Below are positions 12,364 to 22,722 of a DNA stretch of 64,000 bases, piece by piece. The notes under the pieces are model-generated. The model was not told the DNA's origin, ran no database searches, and saw only the letters and a program-made list of their open reading frames with translations. Source of the DNA: Canna indica. Lineage: Eukaryota > Streptophyta > Magnoliopsida > Zingiberales > Cannaceae. The first letter of the stretch is position 1. Each line of letters begins with the position of its first letter. Made by a program: the position numbers and the translations under genes. The stretch lies in the NCBI GenBank assembly GCA_034359265.1, contig CP136898.1:43051501-43115500 (forward strand), written 5' to 3'.

Positions 12364-13356
12364 TCCTCCCCCACTTCAAACTTCGATGTCCTTGTTGAAC
12401 TCGCCTCGGCCGCACCGCCTTTCTGGCATAGGCTGCAATTGCTGAAGTGAATTCTTCACAAGTAGTCGAAGGGAACACCGACTAAGTAATGACACGCCGC
12501 AGTGGGGCTGCAGCATGTCGAGTTTCGCCGTGAAATCCACCACCAGTAAATGACTACTTGGAACATTATTGAATTTCATCATCTCTTATTGTTGCGAGAA
12601 AGGGCTTTGAAATTCTCAAACTCGTTGCTGGACAATGAAAGTCCCAGACTTGTGGAGCAAACGAGTGTCATTGAGCAATGTTCACTTAAAGGGGCACCAG
12701 CACCATTAAGCAATGCTCGCTTGAATGGACACTGAGAAATAGCTACTGAGTTCACCAAGTCTCGATGATGCTGGGCTATGAGGGTCCCAAACTTTGTGGG
12801 GGCACACGAGCGCCGTTGAGCAATGCTCGCGTGAAGGAATCCGAGAAATGATTACTCAATTCACCAAGTCCCATTTTTACTGGGCAATGAAAAGTCCCAG
12901 ACTTGAAGAGCATACGAGCAACGCTCATCTCGGATAACATCTGGGTGTCATTGTTCAACACCCAAGTGATGAGTAGTTCTGTGGCCGCACCACACTAGAG
13001 CATTGTCTCCACCGCCGCCTTGAGCCGATCATTGCTTGCTCACTCGCCCCCTGCAGGAGTCATGGCACCCTCCTCCGAGCTCATCTCAACGAGCTTCAAG
13101 TCTTACTATCACTACTTGCTCACTCGCCCCCTGCAGAGGTCATGGCGCCCTCCTCCGAGCCCATCTCAACGAGCTTCAAGTCTTGTGCTGCTCCTCGAAT
13201 CACGACTTGAGGGATTTTCTCCAACCGGGTCCAACGTTCGTGAACTCTCTCCACTAAGAGAATTGCTGCTACACCACAGTCATTCTTCACTAGTGATTGG
13301 TTCGGATTTGTCAATCTTGAGTCTTAAAGATCATCTTGCCATGCGCACCAACCTTC

Positions 13357-13612
13357 CGACTTAGGGGACATCAGCCCTGCGCACCAACTTGGCATCTCAC
13401 GGGCAATCTGCTATGCGCTGCGTCTTAGGGGACATCGCCTTGTGCACCATCCTTGGTGACTCACGAGCCATCGGCTCTACATTACGTCTTAGGGGACAAC
13501 GCCTTGTGCACCATCCTTGGCGACTCACAAGCCATCGGCTCTGCAATGCGTCTTAGGGGACAACGCCCTGTGCACTATCCTCGCATCTTATAAGAGAGTC
13601 TGCTTTGCCTAC
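13357..13612. repeat. 64-bp tandem repeat inside the coding-free element
   Basis: CTTAGGGGACA blocks recur with unit starts at 13357, 13421, 13485 and 13549, exactly 64 bp apart, each followed by a TGTGCACCATCCTTGG-type segment and a TCACGAGCCATCGGCTCT-type segment. Shorter related words (TCTTATGAGAGA, TCTGCTTTGCG) continue to about 13760. 64 is not a multiple of three, so a coding repeat is unlikely. Confidence 0.8.
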
Positions 13613-13952
13613 CATATGTATCTTACTAGAGATCTGCTCTGCGTAGGACTTTGCGTCTTATGAGAGAGTCTGCTTTGCGCCCCACTGTGCATCTTATGAG
13701 AGATCTATTTTGCGAACACGACTTAAGAGCCATCTACTCTGCGTGCAAATGACTTTGCGTCTTAAGGGCCCATCCGCCCTGCGCAAAAGTCACAATCTTC
13801 ATAGCAATCAATGCATGCTTGCCTCCTCGAATACAACAGTCAGAAGGTTCATCGATTGGGTTCACTACATCAACAGCTCAAGCGCCATAGACGGAATGTA
13901 CGTCGGCTATGTCTGCATCGAGGGCTTTCTTAGTTGGAGGCTTGCAATTCTC

Positions 13953-13982
13953 GCTTTGATACCAACTCAGCTCTGATACCAA
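13953..13982 (-). promoter_or_regulatory. Duplicated tRNA-Met primer-binding site
   Basis: On the minus strand TTGGTATCAGAGC (13982-13970) lies one base from the right LTR and fits the 3' end of initiator tRNA-Met. A second copy, TTGGTATCAAAGC (13965-13953), follows 17 bp downstream. The first would prime minus-strand DNA synthesis. The second is probably a duplicate with one mismatch. Confidence 0.8.
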
Positions 13983-13983
13983 T

Positions 13984-14684
13984 TATCACGGGCCAATTAT
14001 TTAGTGCGGAAGAACTTGTGCGGCACCCTTGCATCCCGTGCAAGGGATAAGCCTATCATATTGAATCCGTCCCGAATTTGGTTTCCCGACTTATCATCGT
14101 GGGGCATATGTTGGTCCATGTGCCAACCTCGCACTCCATATCTGCACCCCCAAAAGATCATGTTGTCCGAGTGGTATTGAAGGCGTAAAGTAAAACAACA
14201 ACTACGGATTATGGACGCAAGAAAACATAAAATCGAGTGTAGGACAAGCTCCGTAATTATCTTGGGCGAAGATCGACAGGTCGCACGCCCAGATGGGTTG
14301 CTCGTTCGTATCCGCCCAAGGCAACCGCTTTGTTTGCCAACGCTCTCCTACATTATACATGAGACCCCTAGCCCCCAAGGTTCCCAAAAGCACGAGGAGA
14401 ATGACAAAATCATGGTCATGCGAGATGGTGATTTTCCATGGCCACAGCCATGACGAATGCAGGAAAATTGCTCCGTTTAGCCGTGATGCACGCACCAAGC
14501 GTCCAATGACCTCGAAATGCATCCAACTTATACCGTGGGCCCTCGGGGATCGCACAAAGGATTTTACATGTACGAACTACAATAAAAGCCAAAATTATAT
14601 GGACGCAAAAATATATTTACAAACATATAGGGAACATTATGTCATGATTCGTCGTTGCTTGGGCGCATCGAAAAGTCCCTAACA
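13984..14684 (-). repeat. 5' LTR of the coding-free element
   Basis: 701 bp, beginning TATCACGGGCCAATTATTTA on the plus strand (TGTCACGG in the partner) and ending AAAGTCCCTAACA. The primer-binding site abuts its left edge, which fixes the element's orientation as minus. Confidence 0.85.
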
Positions 14685-15516
14685 GTGGTGATCTTTCTTG
14701 TGATGTGATTACGATGGCCGGGCTGAGAAGCGTCTTTAGCCGGTGAAGCTATTTCCCGACTCAGTGAGTGGATTATGGGTCTTGAGATTGCGTCAGTGAG
14801 CCACGATGACGTTAGACCCTAGTGGATTTAGTTGGATGAGCTATTCCCAGCTAGAGAAGGCATTGGAACTAGTAGGTCATCCTGGTTCAGAGGGCTCGGG
14901 CGGAAGGCTCGCTAGATAGAGGTTCTAGCGACTGACTTGTATGTGTGCTATGTTTAGGCCAGGTAGGGCTGAATGAATGTACTGTGTTATACTAGGCCAA
15001 CATGAGCATGATGATTTTGGTGCGCTGAGCATGATATTTATGATGAGTGTTCTTACTTATATGACATTTCAACTCAGTATTTCTTTAGAAATGTTTATGT
15101 CTCTTATACTTGCTTTCGAGATTAAGTGGAGGTTCGATAAAGTCGCTCGCTGGGTTCCTTAGGGATTCACCGTTTTTGTTGTGTTGTTTTGCAGAGCCTG
15201 ACCAGTGAGGTAGGACTTTGTCGGTATGGCGCAGTTGGGGGGAGCAAGCTTGCACCGTAAGATCTCGTAAGAAGCCTGGCCAAGTCGTAGTCGAGTCGTT
15301 ATTTCTTGCATATGAATTTGTTGTTTCAAACTAAACCTTTGAAGTTTGTTGTTCATCATTAAACTTTCTTTATACATGCATTGTGGATCATTAGCATTAT
15401 TATTCCAGTTATGTTGGTTTTGTTGCATGGTATGTGTATGCATTTGGTAGGCTTCGAGGTACGACTACGTACTCTGACCAATCACACGACCTTGTAAATC
15501 GAGACATGACAAATTA

Positions 15517-15529
15517 TTAGTAACAGAGT
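15517..15529 (+). promoter_or_regulatory. Degenerate primer-binding site after LTR2
   Basis: TTAGTAACAGAGT matches TTGGTATCAGAGC at 10 of 13 positions and lies 5 bp past the LTR end, where a tRNA-Met primer site is expected. This suggests a 5' LTR, not a solo LTR. The rival reading is that TATTA at 15515-15519 echoes TATTA at 9868-9872 as a displaced target duplication. Confidence 0.45.
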
Positions 15530-15673
15530 GGTAATACTTGCGTTTATAAATCGTGATGATATTGCCTTATTTAGCTAATATCTTGGCTCTTGATATCATT
15601 TACTATTTGTTTTGCTTCTTTTATATATTTATTTATTAATTTGCCTCTTTTATGTGTTTGCTAGTTGCAGTAC

Positions 15674-15688
15674 TCGTGCTTTGCACGA
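15674..15688 (-). other. Helitron 3'-terminal hairpin
   Basis: TCGTGCTTTGCACGA: a 6-bp perfect stem with a 3-base loop, nine bases from the CTAG at 15661-15664. It would act as the replication terminator of a rolling-circle transposon. In AT-rich surroundings this GC-rich palindrome stands out. Confidence 0.62.
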
Positions 15689-15699
15689 TTAAGTTGTAG

Positions 15700-17786
15700 T
15701 TTTAAAAATATTTTTTTTAAAAAATAAAATATTATATTTTAATATATGTTTATATATAAATAGAATAGTTTATCTAATTTTTTTTTGATATTTTGTAATA
15801 TAAATTTAACTTAAAATTATATAAATTTAAATTTAAAACTAATTTTTTATAATTTTAAAAAATAGTTATTATAAATTTCAATTGTAAATTAATTTATAAT
15901 TTATATGGCAAATTGAATTTTATCTATAATGTAATATTCTTAATAATTTAAATAAAAATTATAATTAAATAATTGTATACTAGATTTTTTAAGAATAAGT
16001 TACTATATTTTTAGCATATTATAAAATAATTATATTTTTAAGCATAAAAACATTTAGTAAGATTAAAAAATTAGTTTAAATTAAATTATAATTTTAAATA
16101 GTAATATTCATACCAATATACTTAAAGTCTAACAATAAATATCATATATGTGAAAATATATAAATATACAATAAAAACAATAAATATTAATTTAATTTAA
16201 TTTGTATAATTATGAAAGTGTGCAAGTATATTTGTTTAATTTAATTTAAAAAAACTTTAAGTAATAATTAAATTTAATAAAAAAAATAAAAAAAATAGAA
16301 AGATAAAATATTGAATTGTCTTAGATTAATAATTAATAATTATTTTTTCAATAACAGCTATACGTTCATGTCAAAAAATATAGAAAAATAAAAGTCCATA
16401 TAAATAAATTTATAATCTAGAGTAACATAAAAAATAAATACCAATAAGATGTAAATCTAAAAACGGCAACAATCTTTTTATATAATGATATTATTTTGTC
16501 TCAAAATACATATATATTATTCAAAGTAAATTTTTAATAAAAAATTAAACTAATAATTAATTTTTAAAATAAACAAATAAAAAATATTTCAAAATAAATA
16601 AAACTATTTAGACTTTCAACAAAATAATATAGAAAAAAATAAAATATAAAACTATTAATATTTTTAAGGGTAAACATCAAATATAATACAAATACCAAGT
16701 AAAGTATATTAATTAAAACGGTATAAGTATAGAGAATTAATTCAAAAATAAGAAATATGAAATTATTTAAGTTTTTTTTCAAAAATATAGGAAAATGAAA
16801 TTTCATAAATACAAAAGTAATATAATATTATATATATATATATATAATTTCAACAATTATTTAGTAAATCTATAATTATTATAATTCAGAAAAGTAATGA
16901 TTTTAAAGAATAAAAATAGAGAAACATAGAGAAAAATTTACAACAATAAAAAGACAAAATATTACATAAAATATAAATCCAGATTCAATATTAATTTTTG
17001 TAAAGGGAAATTTTTTGACTCTAATACATAAATAATTATTCTCTATGCTTATACACATTTATTTAAAAATATATTTATTTTGTAGAGAGTATTTTTTTAA
17101 TAAAAATCTTTTATAGTAATGATATTGTAGTAATAATATTTTGAATGAAAAAAATGAAGTAATTGTAATAAATATATACAGATTTCAATGATAATAAAAT
17201 AAACAAATTGCAAGAATAGGAACTTTTTTTGATGGATAAAAATCAAATATAATATAGATATAAGATAACAAATTCAAAGAATTAGAAAAAAATATTTAAA
17301 TTATTTTATATTTATTTCAATGATCAAAAAATAAATAAATTGCAAAAATAGGAATATATATTTTTGGATGAAAAACAAATATAATATAGATATAAGATAA
17401 CAAATTCAAAGAATTAGAAAAATAAGATATTTAAATTATTTTAAATTAAATAAATTTCTTTGTTTTGAAATACTATATAAAATGGAATAATTGTAAAACC
17501 TAGAAAAATTTTGTTTAGAAAATATTAGACGAACTTGAAAACACGGTGATTATGTTAGAAATTTAAGAGGGGTGAATATAAAAATTAAAATTAATAAAGC
17601 AAGGGTATAAGTGAAATATCAAATATGGAAAAAATTGGATGGAAAAAATTTGAGATTAGGAATTAAAAAGGGGCTAAAGATAGTAAATAAAATTAAAAAT
17701 ATAAGGGTATAAGTGAAAGATAAAAATAAGTTATAACTAGGAGATAAAATATAAATATTTGAGAGGGAAAAAATTAGGTGGGAAAA
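15700..17786. other. Very AT-rich Helitron body without genes
   Basis: Two kilobases dominated by A/T homopolymer runs, with only one 80-codon ORF of low-complexity hydrophobic composition (16564-16806, minus), which is not credible as a gene. Local direct repeats include ATATAATATAGATATAAGAT at about 17250 and 17390, each followed by AACAAATTCAAAGAATTAG. Confidence 0.6.
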
Positions 17787-17963
17787 TGTCACGCCCCAAA
17801 ACCGGGTCACACGACTGGCCAGAGTGTGGACAGACACTCCGAAGCCTAGACTATGTAACCACCTCAATCATGCAAGTCATCCACTCAGATTAACATAACG
17901 TAGGCAATTGTGTTATAAAAGTAGCAAACCAGTATCAAAGTCATGCATAAGCTACATGTCTAG

Positions 17964-18457
17964 GCTTGACAACGGATGGGATACAGTGCAGATACTGGAT
18001 TATCCGTATCCGCACTGCACCCCATAACCGCACATCCGTATCCGCACCGTATCCGCTACGGATGTGAATATGGATATCCATATCTGCACTGCTTAAAATA
18101 GGGATATCCGCACCGCATCCGTATCCGCACTGTATTTAATAAAAAAATATTAAAATAATATATTTAATTAAAAAATCAATAAATTACCCGTTCATTGATC
18201 CAAAATAAATATATAATATACTTTAAAATTCATCTTGACGTGAAATTATCACAGAGCTCTTATATATATTAATAATTTATATGGGCAAAATAGTAATTCA
18301 GAGACGCGGATCCACAGTCATATCCGTATCTGCACCGTATCCATCCGGATATAAGTTTTCTAAATCCGTATCTGTATCCATATCCATTTTTACTTGCGGA
18401 TATGGATCGGATACAGTGCAGATGCGGTTTTTAGTTTGCGGATGTGGATAAAATTGC
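17964..18457. mobile_element. hAT-like non-autonomous insert in LTR3 (tentative)
   Basis: A block rich in alternating ATCCGTATCCGCAC words, flanked by the 8-bp direct repeat ATGTCTAG (17956-17963 and 18458-18465). Sequences of this kind with TAGRCWTG-type ends and 8-bp duplications are common non-autonomous hAT elements in plants. Terminal inverted repeats are weak, so exact ends are uncertain. Confidence 0.48.
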
Positions 18458-18821
18458 ATGTCTAGATAATAGTGTCAACACTACTTAAGTTCACATGATT
18501 AAAGAATTAACTACAATTTTTAAAATAAACTCGTTACTAAACTCGACTCGACTACACCAACGGGTTTCACGAGACCGCCACCGGAGTCTGCCGCCACCAG
18601 CTACGCCATATCTCAGGATCACGCTCTGCAAAATAAACACGACAATAAAGGTGAGTATGAAACTCAGTGAGGGGTCTCCCAATCATCACCAAGTAGAATA
18701 TAGTAATAACAAGATATAATATGTTGAGTGAGTGCGGATGTCAAATTAATTAAATAAGGATTGTGCTCTCATCCGACTCTATAGAAACGTATCCTCTAAT
18801 TTTTCGAATCCCAATTAAGCA

Positions 18822-19110
18822 CTCTTCTCAGGTTCACTGGTCTAGGAAGACCATCTAGACTCAGTACCCAATTGTATCTTTTCTTGGGTTCACTAGTCTA
18901 GGAAGGCCCTCTAGCTAGACTCAGTACCCAACTGTATCTTTTCTCGTGTTCACTAGTCTAGGAAGGCCCTCTAGAACTAGTACCCAACTGTATCTCTTCT
19001 CAGGTTCACTAGTCTAGGAAGACCCTCTAGAACCAGCACCCAACTATATCTCTTCTCGTGTTCACGAGTCTAGGAAGGCCCTCTAGACTCAGTACCCAAC
19101 TCGGTCGGGT
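18822..19110. repeat. LTR3 tandem array 1, 5 x 56-60 bp
   Basis: TCTAGGAAGRCC starts at 18841, 18897, 18957, 19013 and 19069. Each unit reads GTTCACTAGTCTAGGAAG, then CCCTCTAGA, then AGTACCCAACTGTATCT. Confidence 0.85.
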
Positions 19111-19134
19111 AGGCCCTCCAACCCATGATTACTC

Positions 19135-19450
19135 GTACGCTATGCGTACCACTCAGCCCAATACGACCCAACATCAACTCATGCGTGATGCGCACCACTC
19201 GATCTATCCGACCCAATATCATCTCATGCGCGATGCGCACCACTCGACCCATCCAGCCCAATATCAACTCATGCGCGATGCGTACCACTCGACCTATCCA
19301 GCCGAATATCATCTCGTGCACAGAGCGCACCACTCGGCCCAATAAGGCCCACTGTTATCTTGTGCGCAGGGCAGGGCGCACCACTCTGCCCAATAAGGCC
19401 CAATGAATATCTCGTGCGCTATGCACACCACTCGACCTAATAGGGCCCAA
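19135..19450. repeat. LTR3 tandem array 2, about 7 x 45-51 bp
   Basis: ACCACTC recurs at 19148, 19194, 19239, 19284, 19329, 19380 and 19427, inside a unit containing CATGCGCGATGCGCACCACT and CCCAATATCA. It follows array 1 directly and differs from it. Open frames across it on both strands come from the repeat and are not genes. Confidence 0.85.
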
Positions 19451-20985
19451 TAAACGACAACTTAGAGAACAACCAACTCTTAAACACCCCCTCTTCTCCA
19501 TGCCTCGCGAAACGTAAGTCCGCAACCCAACCTCACCCGGCCTCTCTACATTTAACTTTCCGTATTTCTTGCCCAAAGCTATACCCTCATGTCAACATGT
19601 AAAAGTTTAATTTTCACTATTGATATCAGGACAATTTTCTAGTATTTACAGCAAGTCGGGAAGATATTGTACGGGGCTGGCAATCCGGCCCGTTGAACAC
19701 ACATCGATAAATTCCAGCCTGCTATATAACTCTCTATTTACTTCCCGTACGCTACTGTTCAGGTCATCAAGATAGTTTCTAAATTCCTAAACCCTAGCTT
19801 ACAGGAAGATCGATAGGTTACACCAATATTTTACGCAGCAAGCTCGCATCCCAACAACATAATCAATCTCAGCATTCATTAACGAAAATTTTCAGCGAAC
19901 CATGATAAATTTCAGCATAATTAAATATCGATTTTAAATACTTGAGCACAGCAATATGGCAACATTCAAGGAATGAAAAACTCATCTACTTATCCTTAAG
20001 GGTACCATACACTCTTAGGGTCACTCGACCACCCTAGGCCATGACGAAAAATGGGATTCTAACATGCCATAATACATAGAATTTTCAGAATTAATCAGCA
20101 ATTAAATTAGAAACAAATAGTAAACATCATTACCAAGGTTCCTATACTAGGGCCGGCCCTTCCCAAGGTTTGGGGGCATGCCCTAGGGCTGCCGCCCTCT
20201 CCAAACCTTAAGGGGTGCCCTACAAACAACAATATGCAACAAGGAAGCATAAAGGAAGATCTATTAGTAAGAAAACGAGATGAACCACTCATCTATACAT
20301 GTCGGCAGCCCCTATTTTCACTTCTAGGAATTTCTTCAGAAAGAAACACTCACCTATGATTGGTTTAGGGACAAGGATGACGATGGAGAAGCCCTGCATC
20401 GTATCCGATCCGACGACGCCTCGATCATCTGATTCATCCTCTCTCTCTCTCTCTTGCCTCCCTTCGTTGGCATGCGCTCCTTCTTGGAGTCGTGCACTCA
20501 TGGCAAGTGAATATTATATATATATATATAAATTTTTTTAGTTGCCCAAATTACCTATTTTCCCCTTATCACTTAACTCGACCCGACTTGCTCAAAATGA
20601 GTCCGATTCGAGCTCCGCTCGCACCCTCGGACTCGGCTCGAACCCAATTCAACTCGGACTCAACACAATAATTAATTCTAAATTTAAGTAATTTAGATTT
20701 AGCAAGGATCTCACCTCAATTCGCGTCAAATCGCGATTAACTCAGCACACGCCGGGCTTATCCCGCTGAACCCAATATGCAAAATTTAATAAATTTCGCG
20801 GGTATTACAAAAAAATTTGAATAGGGAAATTTTAGGTGGGAAAAATTTGAAGGGAGCTAGGGGTGGGGGGAATTTAGGCGGGAAGGATACGTTGCTTGTT
20901 TATATATATATATATTACAAGATTCATGAGACTTTTTATTTTTTTAGCTTGTAGTTTCTCATAGTTACTACTGTAGGCTCTGTTG

Positions 20986-21128
20986 TCGGGGTGAGAACTG
21001 TCGGGACGTCCCGGTTTTCCCTGTCCTGCCCGACCCGAAAGTTCGAAAAAAATCTCGTCCCAATTCAAAATCGGGACGGAATCTGGACATACCAAATCTC
21101 GATCCGTCCCGACCCGAACTGACCCCTA
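20986..21128. mobile_element. Small hAT-like element (143 bp)
   Basis: Ends TCGGGGTGAGAACTG and, inverted, TAGGGGTCAGTTCGG. Flanked by CTCTGTTG (20978-20985) and CTATGTTG (21129-21136), 7 of 8 bases alike, as expected of a hAT 8-bp duplication. The body is rich in CCCGACCC and GGGACG words. No coding capacity. Confidence 0.68.
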
Positions 21129-21141
21129 CTATGTTGGTTTC

Positions 21142-21694
21142 TAAGGATGGCAATGGTTCGGTTAACCGCACTTTTGGGGTTTAACCGAAATTGATTTCCA
21201 AATCCGCTAATCGAAACCGAAACTAAAATTGGTCGATTTCAAAAACCTATATCCGAAATCGGCTTGATTTTGATTATACGCGGATAACCGAAACTGAATT
21301 TTTCGGTAAGGATAGAATCAGTTATCCATTTACTAATCGATTAATTGGTAGTAAATGGATAACCGGTTCAAATATTTAATGGGTAATGGGTAATGGGTAA
21401 ATGGGTAAGTGGATAAGGATAACGGGTTTCAGGTTTATATTTAATATAAATGATATTACTATTAGTTTCGAATTTCGGTTAACCGCAAAAAACCGATAAC
21501 TGAAACCGAATATATAACTGGTTTCGGTTACCGGTCAATCGCGGCTTGATAACCAGAACCGAACCTATTTTAAATGGTTTTTAGTTTTTAATTTCCGAAA
21601 CCGAAACCGAACCGCAAATCCACTATCCAAAACTGGATTTTGCGGTTCGGTTAACCAGTTAACCGTGGTTAAGCAATTTGAATTGACATCCCTA
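21142..21694. mobile_element. hAT-like non-autonomous element (553 bp)
   Basis: Perfect 8-bp direct repeat TTGGTTTC at 21134-21141 and 21695-21702. Terminal inverted repeats TAAGGATGGCAAT and TAGGGATGTCAATT. The body is full of GGTTAACCG and CCGAAACCGAA words. It lies 13 bp from the 143-bp element and their target duplications overlap by three bases. Confidence 0.82.
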
Positions 21695-21891
21695 TTGGTT
21701 TCTTATTATAATGACAAGTGACTAAAGCTGATAATTCAAATCTTTGAGTAAATAATTAAAAAAAAATATTATTTTTACAACACAAAGTATAATTGTCAAG
21801 CTTATATTTTCTTGATTTTGGTAAAGATGATATCAACATCATTCTTATAGTGTTAATTAAAACTACATTAATGATAATAATATATATATAT

Positions 21892-22163
21892 AAAGGTTAA
21901 AATTGCCCTTGAAGTATTGCAAAAGGTGCAAATTTGCCCCATAAATATGTTTTGGGCAAAAATTACCATTGTCAATACATAATTGTCATGTGACATTTTC
22001 CACCGTGACATCTTATGTGGCCGAGCTTCACTTGTCATGTTGGATTCCGTTTGCTGACATGGACTTCCAATTATGTAACGTCGAGGGTAATTTTAGTTAA
22101 AAACATAGTTAATGGATAAATTTGCACATTTTTCAATACTTTAGGAGCAAATTTGACCCTTTT
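21892..22163. mobile_element. MITE with about 50-bp terminal inverted repeats
   Basis: The left end (AAAGGTTAAAATTGCCCTTG, then AAGTATTGCAAAAGGTGC) pairs with the inverse of the right end (AAAGGGTCAAATTTGCTCCT, then AAAGTATTGAAAAATGTGC). At 272 bp with such long inverted repeats it resembles Mutator-like MITEs. AT-rich flanks hide any target duplication. Confidence 0.65.
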
Positions 22164-22479
22164 CCCTTATTAAAACCTACAATGGATCATATGATGGCTC
22201 AAAAGGTTGTAAAGTGTCAAAGGAATGCAGGGAGTGCCAATATATAAGTAGGTAATCCAAGGAAACTCGAGCTCAACGATTTGAAACGGCTAGAAAAAGA
22301 AGCCCCGTCGATCGACCCTCGGTCGATCTATCCTTTGACCGAAACTGTATTGAGTATAGTTTCAGTGTGGTTTCGGTTCTCGGTCATGAGTTTTGGATTT
22401 GGTTTCTATCATCATCATTGAGCATTACCTGGATTATACAATGATTCGAGACCCAAAAATCCACTACTAGAAATTGAGT

Positions 22480-22722
22480 CTTCAGCAACGGCTATCAGCA
22501 ACAGCCGCTCAAGCCGTTGCTATTTGCAACGGCATTCTTACGGCCGCTCAAGCCGTTGCAGATATGTTGTATCTGCAATGGTTTTCTAACGGACACGCGA
22601 GCCATTGCTGATAATTTTAATTATCAGCAACGGCTTTCTAACGGACAAGTGAGCCGTTGCTGATGATAACTTATTAGCAACGGCTTTTTAACGGGCAAGT
22701 GAGCCGTTGCTGATAAGTTTAT
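22480..22722. repeat. CACTA-1 left subterminal repeats
   Basis: AGCAACGGC and its inverse GCCGTTGCT alternate about every 40 bp, so neighbouring copies pair into hairpins (for example 22624-22664: ATCAGCAACGGCTTT against AGCCGTTGCTGAT). In En/Spm such repeats are binding sites for the TNPA protein. Confidence 0.85.

Larger units (their letters stand above)
11668..14684 (-). mobile_element. Complete coding-free LTR retrotransposon
   Basis: Two direct LTRs of about 700 bp (11668-12363 and 13984-14684) flank 1620 bp. On the minus strand each LTR begins TGTTAGGGACTTTTCGATG and ends GGCCCGTGACA or its variant. Next to the right LTR is a perfect TTGGTATCAGAGC primer-binding site (13970-13982). Next to the left LTR, AAGTGGGGGAGGA is the polypurine tract. 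So it is oriented minus and structurally complete. The interior has no gag or pol and its ORFs are short. It would need proteins from another element. It sits within LTR2. Flanks CGTGT and GTGGT do not give a clear target duplication. Confidence 0.85.
9873..15511 (+). repeat. Tekay-like LTR (LTR2), split by another element
   Basis: It starts AGTAATACCCG (TGTAATACCCG in the inverted LTR ending at 20809) and ends CGAGACATGACA. Without the 3017-bp insertion at 11668-14684 it is about 2.6 kb. The block GCAGAGCCTGACCAGTGAGG at 15193 matches LTR1 at 4785. Exon-like sequence ending CATCTAGGTGAGTG at 10325-10345 matches the equivalent point of LTR1. A degenerate primer-binding site follows, so this is probably a 5' LTR. 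The internal region after it is lost to the Helitron and decay. Confidence 0.68.
17787..20809 (-). repeat. Solo Tekay-like LTR (LTR3)
   Basis: On the minus strand it runs TGTAATACCCG (20809) to GGGGCGTGACA (17787), 3023 bp. Both sides are the same AT-rich Helitron sequence, so it is a solo LTR. Flanks GAAAA (17782-17786) and AAAAA (20810-20814) agree at 4 of 5 bases. The GCAGAGCGTGATCCTGAG region near 18612-18630 corresponds to the GCAGAGCC block of LTR1 and LTR2. The LTR carries two tandem arrays and an inner hAT-like insert. Confidence 0.83.
15661..20922 (-). mobile_element. Non-autonomous Helitron, split by a solo LTR
   Basis: On the minus strand the 5' end is TCTTGTAATATATATATATA, preceded by A, at 20922. 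The 3' end is a perfect hairpin TCGTGC-AAA-GCACGA, nine bases, then CTAG at 15661. A TC start, a hairpin about 10 nt before CTRR and no terminal inverted repeats are Helitron hallmarks. The 3' flank is C where T is expected, possibly a later change. Excluding the nested LTR at 17787-20809 the body is about 2.2 kb, very AT-rich, with words such as GGCGGGAA and AGGTGGGAAAA on both sides of the LTR. No Rep/helicase gene is present. Confidence 0.6.

Noticed and set aside
15700..17786. Organelle insertion or centromeric satellite
   Set aside because: No organelle gene is visible and there is no regular long period; Helitron ends explain the block better.
19058..19406. Overlapping ORFs of 90-95 codons on both strands
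   Set aside because: Produced by the 45-bp tandem array of LTR3, whose period is a multiple of three.
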